Positions 42,950 through 52,308 of a stretch of 64,000 bases of DNA are shown one piece after another (positions within the stretch are counted from its first letter, which is position 1; each line of letters begins with the position of its first letter). Position numbers and translations under genes: made by a program. The notes under the pieces are model-generated. The model had not been told where the DNA came from, ran no database searches, and was given only the letters and a program-made list of their open reading frames with translations. Source of the stretch: Sphingomonas sp. Leaf343 (GTDB lineage Bacteria; Pseudomonadota; Alphaproteobacteria; Sphingomonadales; Sphingomonadaceae); contig NZ_LMPG01000012.1 of NCBI RefSeq assembly GCF_001423765.1, positions 156,400 to 220,399 of the forward strand, read 5' to 3'.

Positions 42950-44205
42950 CCTCGCCCATCTGGCACCCGTTCACGCAGCATGGTCTGCGCGAGCCGATCC
43001 CGCTGGTGACTCACGGCAAGGGCGCGGCGCTGTATACGGACGACGGCCGCCGGATCGTCGATGCGATCTCGTCCTGGTGGGTGACGACGCACGGCCACGC
43101 GCATCCCCGGATCATGGCCGCGATCGCCGAACAGGCGCAGCGGCTGGATCAGATCATCTTCGCCGGCTGGACGCACCAGCCGGCCGAGGACGTGGCGCGC
43201 GGACTGCTCGCGATCATGCCGGCCTCGCTGACGCGGGTGTTCTTTTCCGACTCGGGATCGACCAGCGTCGAGGTCGCGCTGAAGATGGCGCTGGGTCACT
43301 GGGCCAATCGCGGCGAGGCGCGGACGCGGATCGTCGTGATGCAGCACAGCTATCATGGCGACACGGTCGGCGGCATGTCGGTCGGCGCACGCGGGGTGTT
43401 CAGCGCAGCCTATGCGCCGCTGCTGTTCGACGTGGCGACCGTGCCCTTCCCCGCCGCCGGATGCGGGCAGGAGACGCTGGATGCGCTGGAGGCGGTGTGC
43501 CGGACGCGACCCGCGGCGTTCATCGTCGAGCCACTGGTGCTCGGCGCGGGCGGGATGCTGATGTACGGCGCGGACACGCTCCGCGCGATGCACGCGATCT
43601 GCGCGAAGCATGACGTGCTGTTCATCGCCGATGAGGTGATGACGGGATGGGGCCGTACCGGCGCGCTGCTGGCGTGCGAACAGGCAGGGATCGCCCCCGA
43701 CATCCTGTGCCTGTCCAAGGGACTGACGGGCGGCAGCCTGCCCCTGGCGGTGACGATGGCGCGGGAGGATATCTACGCCAGCCATCTTTCGACCGACCGC
43801 GCGCGGATGTTCTTCCACTCGTCCAGCTACACCGCCAATCCGATCGCCTGCGCCGCCGCCGTCGCCAATCTCGCGATCTGGCGGGAGGAACCGGTCGCCG
43901 GACGCGTCACGGCGTTGGCAGAGGCGCAGGCCGAACGGATGGCCCGGCTGGCCAACCTGCCCGGCGTCGCGAATGCCCGCACGCTCGGCACGATCGCCGC
44001 GCTCGATCTGGAGGTGACGGACGCGGGCTATCTGTCGGCGCTGGCGCCACGGCTGCTGGCGCGGTTCCGCGACGCCGACCTGCTGCTGCGCCCGCTCGGC
44101 AACACGCTGTACGTCATGCCGCCCTATTGCATCGAGGCCGGCGACCTCGACCGCATCTACGATGCTCTGGCGGACGCCGTCGCGCAGGTGCGGGCCACAG
44201 GCTGA
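42946..44205 (+). CDS. bioA: Adenosylmethionine-8-amino-7-oxononanoate aminotransferase
   Basis: A 419-residue class III aminotransferase that uses S-adenosylmethionine to aminate KAPA to DAPA. It shows [69 protein letters not shown], and the PLP Asp in [14 protein letters not shown]. The PLP Lys is in [14 protein letters not shown] (about residue 264). Motifs [19 protein letters not shown] are BioA-typical. It ends the bio cluster and is convergent with the oxidoreductase gene, 32 bases apart. Confidence 0.97.
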   Translation: MTSPIWHPFTQHGLREPIPLVTHGKGAALYTDDGRRIVDAISSWWVTTHGHAHPRIMAAIAEQAQRLDQIIFAGWTHQPAEDVARGLLAIMPASLTRVFFSDSGSTSVEVALKMALGHWANRGEARTRIVVMQHSYHGDTVGGMSVGARGVFSAAYAPLLFDVATVPFPAAGCGQETLDALEAVCRTRPAAFIVEPLVLGAGGMLMYGADTLRAMHAICAKHDVLFIADEVMTGWGRTGALLACEQAGIAPDILCLSKGLTGGSLPLAVTMAREDIYASHLSTDRARMFFHSSSYTANPIACAAAVANLAIWREEPVAGRVTALAEAQAERMARLANLPGVANARTLGTIAALDLEVTDAGYLSALAPRLLARFRDADLLLRPLGNTLYVMPPYCIEAGDLDRIYDALADAVAQVRATG

Positions 44206-44237
44206 CGTCGCGGGCCGGGACGGGGCCGGGATAGGGG

Positions 44238-45239
44238 CTATTCGACCGTCAGCACGATCTTGCCGACATGGTCGCCTGCCTCCATCCGGCGGTGCGCGTC
44301 GGCGGCTTGCGACAGCGGGAAGACCCGGTCGATCGCGGGTTTCAGCTTGCCCGCCTCGACATGCGGCCAGACGGTGCGGACGAGTTCGTCGGCGACCAGC
44401 GACTTGAACGCCGTGTCGCGCGCGCGCAGCGTCGAGCCGGTCAGGGTGAGGCGGCGGCGCATGATCTCGAACAACGGCACGGTCGCCGCCGCGCCGCGCT
44501 GCACCGCGATCGAGACGTGGCGACCATCGTCCGCCAGGCATTGCAGGTTGCGGGGGACGTAATCGCCGCCCACCATGTCCAGCACCGCCTGGACCCCCCG
44601 GCCGTCGGTGATCGCCTTCACCCGCTCGACGAAATCCTCCCGGCTGTAATCGATCGCGTGCGCCGCGCCGAGATCGAGCGCGGCGCGGCATTTGACGGCG
44701 CTGCCGCAGGTCACGATGACGGTCAGGCCGAAGAGGCGGCCCAGCGCGATCGCCATCGTGCCGATGCCGCTGGTGCCGCCATGGACCAGCACCGTATCGC
44801 CCTCCATCGCGTAGGCGCGCTCGAACAGGTTGGTCCACACGGTGAACAGCGTCTCGGGCAGCGCCGCCGCCTCCGTCATCGACACGGCAGCGGGGACCGG
44901 CAGGCACTGGCCGAACGGCGCGACGGCATATTCGGCATAGGCACCGCCCGCGACCAGCGCGCAGACGGGCTGCCCGATCTGCGCATCGTCCACACCTTCC
45001 CCCACCGCGACGATCGTACCGGACAGTTCGAGGCCAAGGATGCTGGGCGCACCCGGCGGCGGCGGGTATTTGCCCTGACGCTGCATCACTTCCGGCCGGT
45101 TCACCCCGGCGGCAGCGACGCGGACCAGGACCTCGCCCGGGCCGGGCACCGGCACGGGACGCTCGACCGGAACGAGCACCTCCGGCCCGCCCGGCTGCTC
45201 GGGATCGATCGCGGTCATCGTCTCAGGGATCGAGGCCAT
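44238..45239 (-). CDS. NAD(P)H quinone oxidoreductase (zinc-free MDR, PIG3-like)
   Basis: A 333-residue medium-chain dehydrogenase/reductase without the zinc ligands of alcohol dehydrogenases. It has VRVAAAGVNRPEVMQRQGKY near residue 45 and ILGLELSGTIVAVG. The nucleotide motif is VLVHGGTSGIGTMAIAL (about residues 148-164), and a C-terminal HRRMEAGDHVGKIVL matches PIG3/QOR2 proteins. It would reduce quinones with NADPH. It stands alone between bioA and the DUF1192 gene. Confidence 0.92.
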   Translation of the reverse strand: MASIPETMTAIDPEQPGGPEVLVPVERPVPVPGPGEVLVRVAAAGVNRPEVMQRQGKYPPPPGAPSILGLELSGTIVAVGEGVDDAQIGQPVCALVAGGAYAEYAVAPFGQCLPVPAAVSMTEAAALPETLFTVWTNLFERAYAMEGDTVLVHGGTSGIGTMAIALGRLFGLTVIVTCGSAVKCRAALDLGAAHAIDYSREDFVERVKAITDGRGVQAVLDMVGGDYVPRNLQCLADDGRHVSIAVQRGAAATVPLFEIMRRRLTLTGSTLRARDTAFKSLVADELVRTVWPHVEAGKLKPAIDRVFPLSQAADAHRRMEAGDHVGKIVLTVE

Positions 45240-45330
45240 CGGTTCGCCTTAAACGGGGTCAGTCTTCCGCCGGGCTTATTGACAACGTGTTCGCGCGGGT
45301 CAACGCTTGCGCTTCAGGAGCCGGACCACC

Positions 45331-45525
45331 GTGGACATCGACGACGCCCCTTCCCGCCGCAACGACATCCTCGACCAATTGGTGCGGGAGGATCTGGACC
45401 CGCTGTCCGTCACGGAGCTGGAGGCGCGGATCACGGTGCTGGAGGGGGAGATCGCCCGCGTCCGGCGCAAGCACGAATACGCCGTTAACCACCGGGCAAG
45501 CGCCGACGCGCTATTCAGGTCGTGA
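45331..45525 (+). CDS. DUF1192 family protein
   Basis: A 64-residue protein with the whole DUF1192 pattern: acidic start MDIDDAPSRRNDILDQL, then REDLDPLSVTELEARI, a coiled-coil LEGEIARVRRKHEYA and the tail NHRASADALFRS. The GTG at 45331 follows AGGAG by ten bases and gives the family length. The function is unknown; it is a small cytoplasmic coiled-coil protein common in alphaproteobacteria. It lies 109 bases before clpA. Confidence 0.88.
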   Translation: MDIDDAPSRRNDILDQLVREDLDPLSVTELEARITVLEGEIARVRRKHEYAVNHRASADALFRS

Positions 45526-45530
45526 GCGTC

Positions 45531-45563
45531 GCGGCGCGCTTCCTTCGGGAAAGGCCGCGCCGC
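45531..45563 (+). terminator. Hairpin after DUF1192 gene
   Basis: GCGGCGCG pairs with CGCGCCGC, enclosing a smaller CTTCC/GGAAAG stem with a TTCG loop. It begins six bases past the stop codon. A T-poor tail follows, so it may only slow polymerase before the clpA leader. Confidence 0.55.
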
Positions 45564-45633
45564 TTGATGATGGGCGTCACCGTTCCGACATACACGGAAA
45601 GGGCCCGTCATCGGGCCCGACTGGAGTAGCAAC

Positions 45634-47952
45634 ATGCCGTCATTCGCCCCCGCGCTGGAAACCACGCTGCACAAGGCGCTGGAGGCCGCGTCCTCGCGCC
45701 GCCACGAATATGCAACGCTGGAACACCTGCTGCTTGCGCTGATCGACGATGAGCACGCGTCCAAGGTGATGACCGCGTGCCATGTCGATCTGGGTGAGCT
45801 GAAGACCACGGTCGCGCATTATCTCGACACCGAACTGGATGCGCTGAAGGTCGATGCGCAGACCGATCCCTCCCCCACCAGCGGGTTCCAGCGCGTCGTC
45901 CAGCGCGCGATCCTGCACGTCCAGTCTTCGGGCCGTGACGAGGTGACCGGCGCGAACGTGCTGGTCGCGCTGTTCAGCGAACGCGAGAGCTATGCGGTGT
46001 ATTTCCTGCAACAGCAGGACATGAGCCGTCTGGATGCGGTCAGCTTCATCAGCCACGGCGTCGGCAAGGGCGGCGCGGCGGAGGCGACCCCGCCCAAGGG
46101 CGCGGCCGAAGAGGAAAAGCCGCAAAAGGGACAGGAGAAGGGCAAGACGGAAAGCGCGCTGAAGCAGTTCACCGTCGACCTCAACGAGAAGGCGAAGATC
46201 GGCAAGGTCGATCCGCTGATCGGTCGCGGGCCGGAAGTGGATCGCACGATCCAGATCCTGTGCCGCCGGTCGAAGAACAACCCGCTCTACGTCGGCGATC
46301 CCGGCGTCGGCAAGACGGCGATCGCCGAGGGTCTGGCGCGCAAGATCGTCGAGGGCGAGGTGCCCGACGTGCTGAAGGAAGCCGTCATCTATTCGCTCGA
46401 CATGGGCGCGTTGCTGGCCGGCACCCGCTATCGCGGCGATTTCGAGGAGCGGCTGAAGGCGGTCGTCAACGAACTGGAAAAGCTGCCGCACGCAGTGCTG
46501 TTCATCGACGAGATCCACACGGTGATCGGCGCGGGCGCGACCAGCGGCGGCGCGATGGATGCGTCGAATCTGCTGAAGCCGGCCCTGTCGGGCGGCGCGA
46601 TCCGCTGCATCGGGTCGACCACCTACAAGGAGTTCCGCAACCACTTCGAAAAGGACCGCGCGCTGCTGCGGCGGTTCCAGAAGATCGACGTGAACGAGCC
46701 GACGATCGAGGACACGATCAAGATTCTGGCTGGCCTGCGCTCCGCGTTCGAGGAGCATCACTCGGTCAAGTACACGCCCGATGCGATCAAGTCGGCGGTC
46801 GAATTGTCTGCCCGCTACATCAACGACCGCAAGCTGCCGGACAAGGCGATCGACGTGATCGACGAGGTCGGCGCGATGCAGATGCTGGTGCCCGCCGCCA
46901 AGCGGAAGAAGACGATCACGCCCAAGGAGATCGAGGCCGTCATCGCGACGATGGCGCGTATCCCTCCGAAAAGCGTCAGCACCGACGACAAGATGGCGCT
47001 GGCGACGCTCGAAACCGATCTGAAGCGGGTCGTTTTCGGGCAGAACAGCGCGATCGAGAAGCTGGCGTCGGCGATCAAGCTGTCGCGGGCGGGACTGCGC
47101 GATCCGGAGAAGCCGATCGGCAACTATCTGTTCACCGGCCCGACCGGCGTCGGCAAAACCGAGGTCGCCAAGCAATTGTCGGCGATCATGGGCATTCCGC
47201 TCCAGCGGTTCGACATGTCCGAATATATGGAGCGTCATTCGGTCAGCCGGCTGATCGGTGCGCCCCCGGGCTATGTCGGGTTCGACCAGGGCGGTCTGCT
47301 GACCGACGCGGTCGACCAGAACCCGCATTGCGTGCTGCTGCTGGACGAGATCGAGAAGGCGCATCCGGACCTGTTCAACATCCTGTTGCAGGTGATGGAC
47401 AACGGTCGCCTGACCGATCAGCACGGCAAGACGGTCGATTTCCGCAACGTCATCCTCATCATGACGACGAATGCGGGTGCGTCCGACATGGCGCGCGAGA
47501 CGGTCGGGTTCGGCAACCTGACCCGCGAGGGTGAGGACGAACAGGCGGTGCAGAAGATGTTCACGCCGGAGTTCCGCAATCGTCTCGATGCGATCGTACC
47601 GTTCGGATACCTGCCGACCGAGGTGGTCGCGCGTGTGGTCGACAAGTTCATCCTCCAGCTGGAATTGCAGCTGGCGGATCGCAACGTCCACATCAACCTG
47701 GACGATGCGGCCAAGAGCTGGCTGACCGAGAAGGGCTATGATAAGCTGTACGGCGCACGACCGATGGGCCGCCTGATCCAGGAAAAGATCAAGCAGCCGC
47801 TGGCCGAGGAACTGCTGTTCGGCAAGCTGGTCCACGGCGGCGAGGTGACGGTGCGGATGAAGGACGGTGCATTGTCGTTCGGCATCGAACCCGCCGCGCC
47901 CAAGAAGCCGCGCAAGAAGGGCGGCAAGCCCGCTCCGGTCGAGGCGGAATAG
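45634..47952 (+). CDS. clpA: ClpA ATP-dependent unfoldase
   Basis: A 772-residue double-AAA+ unfoldase, partner of ClpP. The N-domain (residues 1-145) starts [16 protein letters not shown] and includes [13 protein letters not shown] Lys/Glu-rich linker follows. D1 has Walker [16 protein letters not shown] (about 220) and [17 protein letters not shown]2 has [14 protein letters not shown] (about 500) and [17 protein letters not shown] tripeptide in [13 protein letters not shown] stands where ClpA has its ClpP-binding IGL/IGF loop. The adaptor clpS is often upstream but is not here. Confidence 0.96.
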   Translation: MPSFAPALETTLHKALEAASSRRHEYATLEHLLLALIDDEHASKVMTACHVDLGELKTTVAHYLDTELDALKVDAQTDPSPTSGFQRVVQRAILHVQSSGRDEVTGANVLVALFSERESYAVYFLQQQDMSRLDAVSFISHGVGKGGAAEATPPKGAAEEEKPQKGQEKGKTESALKQFTVDLNEKAKIGKVDPLIGRGPEVDRTIQILCRRSKNNPLYVGDPGVGKTAIAEGLARKIVEGEVPDVLKEAVIYSLDMGALLAGTRYRGDFEERLKAVVNELEKLPHAVLFIDEIHTVIGAGATSGGAMDASNLLKPALSGGAIRCIGSTTYKEFRNHFEKDRALLRRFQKIDVNEPTIEDTIKILAGLRSAFEEHHSVKYTPDAIKSAVELSARYINDRKLPDKAIDVIDEVGAMQMLVPAAKRKKTITPKEIEAVIATMARIPPKSVSTDDKMALATLETDLKRVVFGQNSAIEKLASAIKLSRAGLRDPEKPIGNYLFTGPTGVGKTEVAKQLSAIMGIPLQRFDMSEYMERHSVSRLIGAPPGYVGFDQGGLLTDAVDQNPHCVLLLDEIEKAHPDLFNILLQVMDNGRLTDQHGKTVDFRNVILIMTTNAGASDMARETVGFGNLTREGEDEQAVQKMFTPEFRNRLDAIVPFGYLPTEVVARVVDKFILQLELQLADRNVHINLDDAAKSWLTEKGYDKLYGARPMGRLIQEKIKQPLAEELLFGKLVHGGEVTVRMKDGALSFGIEPAAPKKPRKKGGKPAPVEAE

Positions 47953-47976
47953 CTTCGACGGTTTATCGATCGCGAC

Positions 47977-48007
47977 AGGGCGGTGGCGCGAGAGTGCCGC
48001 CGCCCTT
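47977..48007 (+). terminator. Likely terminator after clpA
   Basis: AGGGCGGTGGC and GCCGCCGCCCT form a stem with one G-T wobble and a short loop, 25 bases past the clpA stop. TTCGTGGTTTT follows. No gene is seen up to 48123. Confidence 0.65.
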
Positions 48008-48123
48008 CGTGGTTTTGGGTGCCACTGGCCGAGAGGGTGGCTCTGCCGGGCGCCGTGCAGAACCCCGAATTGGTATCCACGGCGTTAACCCTTCGTTGAA
48101 CGGGGTGGCGTAACGATCGCCCC

Positions 48124-49836
48124 ATGATCGAACGGTTGCTGCGATATTGGTGGATGGCGCTGGTCATGCTGCTCGCAGCTGCGACGTCGGCACCGACCGC
48201 GGCGTCGATGGGGATGCCGCTGAGCCTGTGCATCGTGCGCGCTGCGCCGGGAATGACGGCGCGGACGCTGTTCGCGACGCCGGGACGATTCGACTGCACG
48301 TCGCCGCAGCGCACCTTTGGCAGCGGCGATTTCTGGGTCCTGTCGCAGCGCTTGCCGGCGATCGATAGCCACGGTCCGCTGACTGTCCGCACCGCCAGCG
48401 TGTGGCAGGACCGCGTCTCGCTTCATACCCTGTATGCGGACGGGGCGATCCGCCGAACCACCTATACCAGCCGCACGACGGGCGAGCGGCTGATGTTGGG
48501 CGCGATGATCGCGCAGACGCTCCCGCGTCACGGCGCAGTCCCCGTGCGGTTGCTCTGGCATGTCGAGGGAGCCGCGAATATCCGCGGCATCGTGCGCCAG
48601 CCGATGCTGGCCACGCACGGCGAGAATGCCAATTCCGAAATCCTGCTTGCGGCGCTGTATGGCGCGTTCGGGGGCATGGTGCTGGCGCTGATCGTGTACA
48701 ATCTCGCCTTGTGGCGGGCGTTGCGACAGGCGTTCCAGCCCGCCTATTGCCTGCTGCTGCTCTGCCTGCTGGCCTATGCCGTGAGTTCGTCCGGCGCACT
48801 GGGGCAATGGTATCCGGCGCTCGACAACAATGACCGCATCCGTATCAGCGGGCTGGCGCTGGCGGGATCGGCGGCCAGCGTCATGCTGTTCGCGCGCCTG
48901 TTCTTCGAACCGCGGGTTTTCCCTCGCTGGCTGCGCCACGCGATCACCGCGGGCATGATCGCGACGATGGCGAGCGCCACGGCGTCCGCAGCCTTGTCAC
49001 CCTGGCGAATCCACCTGCTGGACGAGCTGATGATGGGATCGATCGCGTCGTTGATCCTTCTGGTCCCGCTGATCCTGTTCAGCGCGTGGCGGCGGCGGTC
49101 CAACTTCCTCTGGATGTTCGCGATCGCCTGGGGTGTGCCGATCGCCGCGGCGGGGCTGCGAATTACCGGGGCCTATGGCTGGACAGCCGACAATGTCTGG
49201 GTCGACAATTCCACGCTGCTGGCGATGGCGGTCGAAGCGATCATGTCGAGCATCGGCATCGCCTATCGTATCCACCTGCTGGCAAGGGAGCGCGACGAGG
49301 CGCGAGTGCAGGAGCTGGCGGCGAGACTGCTGGCGGACAGCGATCCGCTGACGGGCCTGCTCAACCGCCGATCGTTCCTGTCGCGCGCGATCGGGCGGGA
49401 GGGGCCACAAACGCTACTGATCGCCGATCTCGATCACTTCAAGGCGGTCAACGAGACGATCGGCCATGACGGCGGCGACGAAGTCCTGCGCGCCTTCGCC
49501 AAGGCGTTGCGCAACGTGGTTCCCGGCGATGCGCTGGTCGCCCGCATCGGGGGCGAGGAGTTCGCGGTGATCGTCGATGCCGGGGTCGGACTGGCGGCAT
49601 CGCGCGTGCTCGACTCGTTGCGGGGCATCCGCATGCCGTTCGACATGGCCGTCACTGCCAGCATCGGCACCTGCACCGGATCGCTGGCGAAGGAGACGGA
49701 CTGGAAAGCGCTCTACCGCTGCGCCGACCGCGCCCTGTACGAGGCGAAAGCCGCGGGCCGGGACCGCGCCCGCGATGCAGGCGCGATCTGGGTGGGGCAG
49801 GCACCGCTCGATTGCGGCGGTGGAAAGGAAACTTGA
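48124..49836 (+). CDS. Membrane diguanylate cyclase (7TM-DISM-like sensor, GGDEF)
   Basis: A 570-residue inner-membrane sensor enzyme. A hydrophobic N-terminus (MIERLLRYWWMALVMLLAA) precedes a periplasmic beta domain of about 150 residues. Then come seven hydrophobic helices (about 175-380) of the 7TMR-DISM kind, and a GGDEF domain: DSDPLTGLLNRRSFLSRAIG, LLIADLDHFKAVNETIGHDG, and the active site RIGGEEFAVI near residue 475. It makes cyclic di-GMP. The RxxD inhibitory site that normally sits five residues before GGEEF is absent (PGDA instead), so product inhibition is not expected. Confidence 0.92.
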   Translation: MIERLLRYWWMALVMLLAAATSAPTAASMGMPLSLCIVRAAPGMTARTLFATPGRFDCTSPQRTFGSGDFWVLSQRLPAIDSHGPLTVRTASVWQDRVSLHTLYADGAIRRTTYTSRTTGERLMLGAMIAQTLPRHGAVPVRLLWHVEGAANIRGIVRQPMLATHGENANSEILLAALYGAFGGMVLALIVYNLALWRALRQAFQPAYCLLLLCLLAYAVSSSGALGQWYPALDNNDRIRISGLALAGSAASVMLFARLFFEPRVFPRWLRHAITAGMIATMASATASAALSPWRIHLLDELMMGSIASLILLVPLILFSAWRRRSNFLWMFAIAWGVPIAAAGLRITGAYGWTADNVWVDNSTLLAMAVEAIMSSIGIAYRIHLLARERDEARVQELAARLLADSDPLTGLLNRRSFLSRAIGREGPQTLLIADLDHFKAVNETIGHDGGDEVLRAFAKALRNVVPGDALVARIGGEEFAVIVDAGVGLAASRVLDSLRGIRMPFDMAVTASIGTCTGSLAKETDWKALYRCADRALYEAKAAGRDRARDAGAIWVGQAPLDCGGGKET

Positions 49837-49863
49837 CGTAAAGCCACCTTTCCATGTAAAGCC
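49833..49863 (+). promoter_or_regulatory. Promoter with direct repeats before the membrane protein/XRE pair
   Basis: TTGACG (49833-49838) and TGTAAA (49855-49860), spaced by 16 bases, look like -35 and -10 boxes. An 8-base direct repeat GTAAAGCC occurs at 49838 and 49856, exactly 18 bases apart, one copy touching each box. This is a plausible operator for the XRE regulator two genes on. The -35 box overlaps the stop codon of the cyclase gene. Confidence 0.55.
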
Positions 49864-49892
49864 CCCTTCACACACCAAGAAGGAGCTTCGAC

Positions 49893-50297
49893 ATGCGTTT
49901 CTCTCCTGCCCAGCGGCGTTACAATCGCAGGGTCATCCTGCTGTCCCTGACCTATGTCGGGCTGTTGTTCCCTGCGGTTTATCTGCTCAACCGGGATCTG
50001 GTGAGCGGACCGCTCGCCTATCTGACGGGCGTGTTGCCGGCCTTGCCGGTAACCGGGTTCTTCGTCGCGATCGGGATGTACCTGGTCGAGGAGACCGACG
50101 AGTATCAGCGGATGCTGCTCGTCCGGCAATCGCTGGTCGCCACCGGTGTCGCGATGACCGGCGCGACGATATGGGGGTTTCTGGAAGGGTTCGAACTGCT
50201 GCCGCATCTGGTCGGCTATGCCTGGCCGATCCTGTGGTTCGGCGGGCTGGGCATCGGCTCGTGCGTCAACAAGCTGATCGAGCGGAGGGAGGCATGA
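49893..50297 (+). CDS. Small four-helix membrane protein in an XRE operon
   Basis: A 134-residue membrane protein with four hydrophobic helices: VILLSLTYVGLLFPAVYLL, LAYLTGVLPALPVTGFFVAI, SLVATGVAMTGATIWGFL and YAWPILWFGGLGIGS. A conserved-looking acidic loop EETDEYQRMLLVRQ lies between helices 2 and 3. The N-terminus is Arg-rich and cytoplasmic. AAGGAG lies 9-10 bases before the ATG. The next gene starts inside its last four bases. I know such membrane protein/HTH pairs in alphaproteobacteria, but no function is established here. Confidence 0.78.
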   Translation: MRFSPAQRRYNRRVILLSLTYVGLLFPAVYLLNRDLVSGPLAYLTGVLPALPVTGFFVAIGMYLVEETDEYQRMLLVRQSLVATGVAMTGATIWGFLEGFELLPHLVGYAWPILWFGGLGIGSCVNKLIERREA

Positions 50298-50497
50298 ACA
50301 ACCATCTGCGCGCCCTGCGGACCGAGCGGAACTGGAGCCAGCAGCATCTGGGCGAATTGCTGGAGGTGAGCCGGCAGAGCGTCAATGCGATCGAGACGGG
50401 GCGGTACGATCCTTCCCTGCCCCTCGCCTTCAGGATCGCCGAACTGTTCGGGCTGGCGATCGAGGACGTATTCACCAGCCCGTCCAAAGCCGCATGA
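50294..50497 (+). CDS. XRE-family HTH regulator (67 aa)
   Basis: A 67-residue protein that is a single Cro/CI-type helix-turn-helix: LRALRTERNWSQQHLGELLE, then VSRQSVNAIETGRYDPSLPL and FRIAELFGLAIEDVF. This type (YozG/PadR-adjacent short XRE) commonly autoregulates the small operon it sits in. AGGGAGG precedes the ATG. It overlaps both neighbours by four bases (ATGA). The promoter repeat 18 bases apart upstream of the operon is a likely binding site. Confidence 0.93.
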   Translation: MNNHLRALRTERNWSQQHLGELLEVSRQSVNAIETGRYDPSLPLAFRIAELFGLAIEDVFTSPSKAA

Positions 50498-50832
50498 ACG
50501 ATACCGCGGAGGCGCTGCGCCTTGCCTCCCCTCCGCCCGTGTCGCATAGCGGCACGATGGATAGCATGCCCTCCGCCGCGCCGGACACCGCCACCGAAAC
50601 GCCGATCGACGACCTGTCGTTCGAGGCCGCGTTGAAGGAACTGGAGCGGATCGTCGGGCGGCTGGAGAGCGGCGACGCGACGCTGGACGAGTCTATCCGG
50701 CTGTACGAACGCGGCGACCGGCTGCGCGCGCGGTGTGCGGAACGGCTGGATGCCGCGCAGGCACGGATCGAGGCGATCCGGCTGGACGCGTCGGGCAATC
50801 CCGCCGGCACCCGTCCGTTTGCGGCGGGCTGA
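50494..50832 (+). CDS. xseB: Exodeoxyribonuclease VII small subunit
   Basis: A 112-residue XseB. The conserved core is LSFEAALKELERIVGRLESG, DATLDESIRLYERGDRLRARC and ERLDAAQARIEAI, a helical hairpin that binds XseA. The N-terminal 40 residues are non-conserved, so the real start may be the ATG near 50566; the ATG at 50494 overlaps the XRE stop by four bases. xseA is not nearby. ispA starts two bases after the stop, the classic xseB-ispA arrangement. Confidence 0.93.
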   Translation: MNDTAEALRLASPPPVSHSGTMDSMPSAAPDTATETPIDDLSFEAALKELERIVGRLESGDATLDESIRLYERGDRLRARCAERLDAAQARIEAIRLDASGNPAGTRPFAAG

Positions 50833-50834
50833 CC

Positions 50835-51743
50835 ATGGCGGACGTCGACGCTCCGACTGCGCCGCTGGCCGATGCGATCGCGCTGGTCGCGGGTGAGGTC
50901 GATCGCCACTTCGACGCGCTGCTGGCGATCCCCGACGATCCCCGCGCCGACCTGTACCGAGCAATGCGCCACGCGGCGATCGGCGGAGGCAAACGGCTGA
51001 GGCCGCTGCTGACGATGGCGACGGCGGACCTGTTCGGCGTGTCGCGCGGATGTTCGCTGCTGGTCGGTACCGCGATCGAGGCGATCCACGTCTATTCGCT
51101 GATCCATGACGATTTGCCGGCGATGGACGACGACGACCTCCGCCGGGGCAAGCCGACCGTGCACAAGGCGTTCGGAGAAGCGACGGCGATCCTGGCGGGC
51201 GATTGCCTGCACGCGCTGGCGTTCGAGGTGCTGGCGGATGCCGATACGCATCCCGACCCGTTCGTGCGGGCGGAACTGGTACTGGACCTGTCGCGTGCCG
51301 CCGGACCGGGGGGCATGGCGGGCGGACAGATGATGGATCTGGAGGCGGAGAAGGCGCGGTTCGATCTCGCCACCGTCACGCGGCTGCAACAGATGAAGAC
51401 GGGCGCGCTGATCTCCGCCGCGGTCGAGGCGGGGGTGATCCTGGGCCGCGTCGCACCGGACGGGCGGCGGTCGCTGCGCGGCTATGCCCATGATCTGGGG
51501 CTCGCGTTCCAGATCGCCGACGATCTGCTCGACGCCGAGGGTGACGAAGCGCTGGTCGGCAAGACGTTGCGCAAGGATGCGGGCGCGGGCAAGGAGACGT
51601 TCCTGTCGCTGCTGGGCGTCGACCGCGCGCGGGAACAGTGCCGGATGCTCGTCGATCAGGCAATCGGGCACCTGCATGCGTACGGGCGCGAGGCGGACCT
51701 GCTGCGCGCGGTCGCCCGTTATGTCGTGGAGCGCGACCGATGA
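50835..51743 (+). CDS. ispA: Farnesyl diphosphate synthase
   Basis: A 302-residue polyprenyl synthase making geranyl and farnesyl diphosphate for quinones and undecaprenyl. Motifs are GGGKRLRPLLTMATADLFG, the first Asp-rich motif LIHDDLPAMDDDDLRRGKPT, GGMAGGQMMDLEAE, KTGALISAAVEAG and the second Asp-rich FQIADDLLDAEGD. The start ATG 50835 gives MADVDAP. It follows xseB by two bases and overlaps coaD by four bases. Geranylgeranyl specificity cannot be excluded by sight. Confidence 0.94.
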   Translation: MADVDAPTAPLADAIALVAGEVDRHFDALLAIPDDPRADLYRAMRHAAIGGGKRLRPLLTMATADLFGVSRGCSLLVGTAIEAIHVYSLIHDDLPAMDDDDLRRGKPTVHKAFGEATAILAGDCLHALAFEVLADADTHPDPFVRAELVLDLSRAAGPGGMAGGQMMDLEAEKARFDLATVTRLQQMKTGALISAAVEAGVILGRVAPDGRRSLRGYAHDLGLAFQIADDLLDAEGDEALVGKTLRKDAGAGKETFLSLLGVDRAREQCRMLVDQAIGHLHAYGREADLLRAVARYVVERDR

Positions 51744-52243
51744 CCCGGATCGGCGTCTATCCGGGCACGTTCGACCCGATCACGCTCGGCCATATGGACA
51801 TCATCCGGCGCGGCGCGAAGCTGGTCGACCGGCTGGTCGTAGGCGTGACGACCAATCCCAGCAAGTCGCCGATGTTCACCGTCGAGGAGCGCATGGCGAC
51901 GGTGCGGCGGGAGGTCGCCGGGATCGACGCGGTGATCGACGTGGTGTCGTTCGATGCGCTGCTGATGGACTTCGCGGTCGACCAGAAGGCCAGCGTCATC
52001 GTGCGCGGGCTGCGGGCGGTTGCCGATTTCGAGTATGAATATCAGATGGCGGGCATGAACCAGCAGTTGAACCGCGAGGTGGAGACGGTGTTCCTGATGG
52101 CCGACGTCGCGTTGCAACCGATCGCGTCGCGGCTGGTGAAGGAGATCGCGCTGTTCCGCGGCAACATCGCCAAGTTCGTCACGCCCAGCGTACACGACGA
52201 GGTCGTCGCACGCGTCGAGGCGCTCGGCCCGCGCGGCGGCTGA
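51740..52243 (+). CDS. coaD: Phosphopantetheine adenylyltransferase
   Basis: A 167-residue nucleotidyltransferase catalysing the penultimate step of CoA synthesis. Motifs are RIGVYPGTFDPITLGHMDII (the T/HxGH region), VGVTTNPSKSPMFTVEERM, SVIVRGLRAVADFEYEYQMA and SRLVKEIALFRGN with the ISSSxIR-like Arg. The length is normal. The ATG overlaps the ispA stop by four bases. Confidence 0.97.
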   Translation: MTRIGVYPGTFDPITLGHMDIIRRGAKLVDRLVVGVTTNPSKSPMFTVEERMATVRREVAGIDAVIDVVSFDALLMDFAVDQKASVIVRGLRAVADFEYEYQMAGMNQQLNREVETVFLMADVALQPIASRLVKEIALFRGNIAKFVTPSVHDEVVARVEALGPRGG

Positions 52244-52308
52244 CGTTCAGATTGGCGCAAGCGCCGAAGTGTTCTAAGCGGCTCCGTCTTCCTGTAGAGT
52301 TATCGTCC

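Noticed and set aside
45640..47835. A 731-codon open frame on the - strand
   Set aside because: Antisense to clpA, whose two Walker motifs are intact; the product is rich in Arg, Leu and Gln with no domain.
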